Part shown: in pieces, positions 63,695 to 64,000 of the stretch
Layout of the letters: each line of letters begins with the position of its first letter
Position numbering within the stretch: position 1 is the first letter of the stretch
From: Novosphingobium indicum
GTDB lineage: Bacteria; Pseudomonadota; Alphaproteobacteria; Sphingomonadales; Sphingomonadaceae
Reading direction: 5' to 3'
DNA length: 64,000 nt
Assembly (NCBI RefSeq): GCF_014645195.1
Contig: NZ_BMLK01000003.1
Coordinates: forward strand, 186,001-250,000
The notes under the pieces: model-generated
Database searches by the model: none
The model's input: only the letters and a program-made list of their open reading frames with translations
What the model was told of the DNA's origin: nothing
Made by a program: the position numbers and the translations under genes

Positions 63695-64000
63695 GAGTCT
63701 GTCCTGATTAGGCTGAATCGATTGGGGATTCCCAAGCGGGTCTGATTGTGATTCAAGCTGCTAGCTGGGCAGGAGGCCAGCAGCGATGGCACGAGCCTAT
63801 TCTAACGATCTTCGAGAGCGAGTGGCGGCAGCGGTTTTGTCGGGCCGCTCCGGGCGCGAGGTTGCAGCAGCGTTCGGTGTGAGTGTTGCGAGCGCGTTGA
63901 AGTGGTCACAGCGGCTGCGCGATACGGGCAGCGCCGGTTCCCATCCGATGGGTGGCTACAAGCCGCGGGTTCTGGCGGATGAGCAGGAATGGATGCTGCT
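63695..64000 (+). mobile_element. IS630-family insertion sequence, left part
   Basis: A TA dinucleotide (63693-63694), the usual IS630 target, precedes GAGTCTGTCCTGATTAGGCT, the likely left terminal repeat. A transposase gene starts 91 bases inside. The right end lies outside the window, so terminal repeats and target duplication cannot be checked. Confidence 0.7.
63786..64000 (+). CDS. IS630-family transposase, N-terminal part
   Basis: The first 71 codons of a transposase. MARAYSNDLRERVAAAVLSG then RSGREVAAAFGVSVASALKW is the classic IS630/Tc1-like N-terminal helix-turn-helix, followed by the GSAGSHPMGGYKPRVLADEQ linker. Many such elements make the full enzyme by a frameshift into a second frame; that cannot be judged here because the gene is cut by the right edge. 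The catalytic DDE domain is outside the window. Confidence 0.85.
   Translation, partial: MARAYSNDLRERVAAAVLSGRSGREVAAAFGVSVASALKWSQRLRDTGSAGSHPMGGYKPRVLADEQEWML

Overview
The window is GC-rich DNA from an alphaproteobacterium. It is most likely a member of the Sphingomonadales close to Novosphingobium; the genus is an inference from gene content, not a computed placement. Pointers are a serine palmitoyltransferase with its own acyl carrier protein (sphingolipid outer membrane), GapR, a DivK-like receiver, Usg, DUF1244 and DUF3572 proteins, a DksA without the usual zinc cysteines, and short dispersed palindromes of the kind common in sphingomonad intergenic DNA. No rRNA, tRNA or CRISPR array was seen.

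Layout. 1-520: the start of a phage-type small protein running off the left edge, an imperfect inverted repeat and an AT-rich spacer. 523-4998: a VTT membrane protein; a divergent IclR regulator facing a three-gene catabolic operon (TauD-type dioxygenase, alpha/beta hydrolase, NTF2-fold protein); then usg. 5031-6984: spt-acp for sphingoid base synthesis and a DivK-like receiver. 7083-10343: a tightly packed, partly overlapping rightward operon (DUF3572, HAD hydrolase, RidA, GDPD, FemAB-like acyltransferase). 10351-14308: a Sel1-like protein, DksA, PilZ, an orphan solute-binding lipoprotein, DUF4112 and a small lipoprotein. 14318-18382: a leftward, translationally coupled operon pabBC, aminotransferase, rluA-type, arfB. 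18512-25611: HerA-like ATPase, M1 aminopeptidase, then a two-component system and an EF-hand protein. 25808-34956: cupin and twin VOC proteins, aminopeptidase P, oligopeptidase B, thioesterase, alanine dehydrogenase facing its Lrp-type regulator, and a CPA2 antiporter. 35072-41069: FtsK and a small secreted protein, ThiE-like, YggS, pyruvate kinase, DUF1244. 41220-42221: a very serine-rich secreted protein with a VPAP-type sorting tail. 42458-48942: an interrupted ruvC-ruvA-ruvB locus, yebC, YbjQ-like and gapR. 48943-52836: a LysR remnant, then the copper cassette copB-copA divergent from csoR. 52926-58290: aconitase, EamA transporter, L,D-transpeptidase. 58291-64000: a patchier region with dispersed repeats, low-GC orphan genes (one SUKH-like), recQ, an SDR, and an IS630-family element cut by the right edge.

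The core is mostly housekeeping (DNA recombination and segregation, TCA and glycolysis enzymes, folate, sphingolipid). The accessory parts are the left edge, the IclR-controlled catabolic operon, the copper cassette with its truncated LysR scar, and the right-hand 5.7 kb. No complete unknown multi-gene defence or biosynthetic system was found. The best leads are the serine-rich sorted protein, the copper cassette with a clear shared CsoR operator, the DUF3572 gene with no normal start codon for its conserved N-terminus, and the repeat-rich orphan-gene region at the right end.
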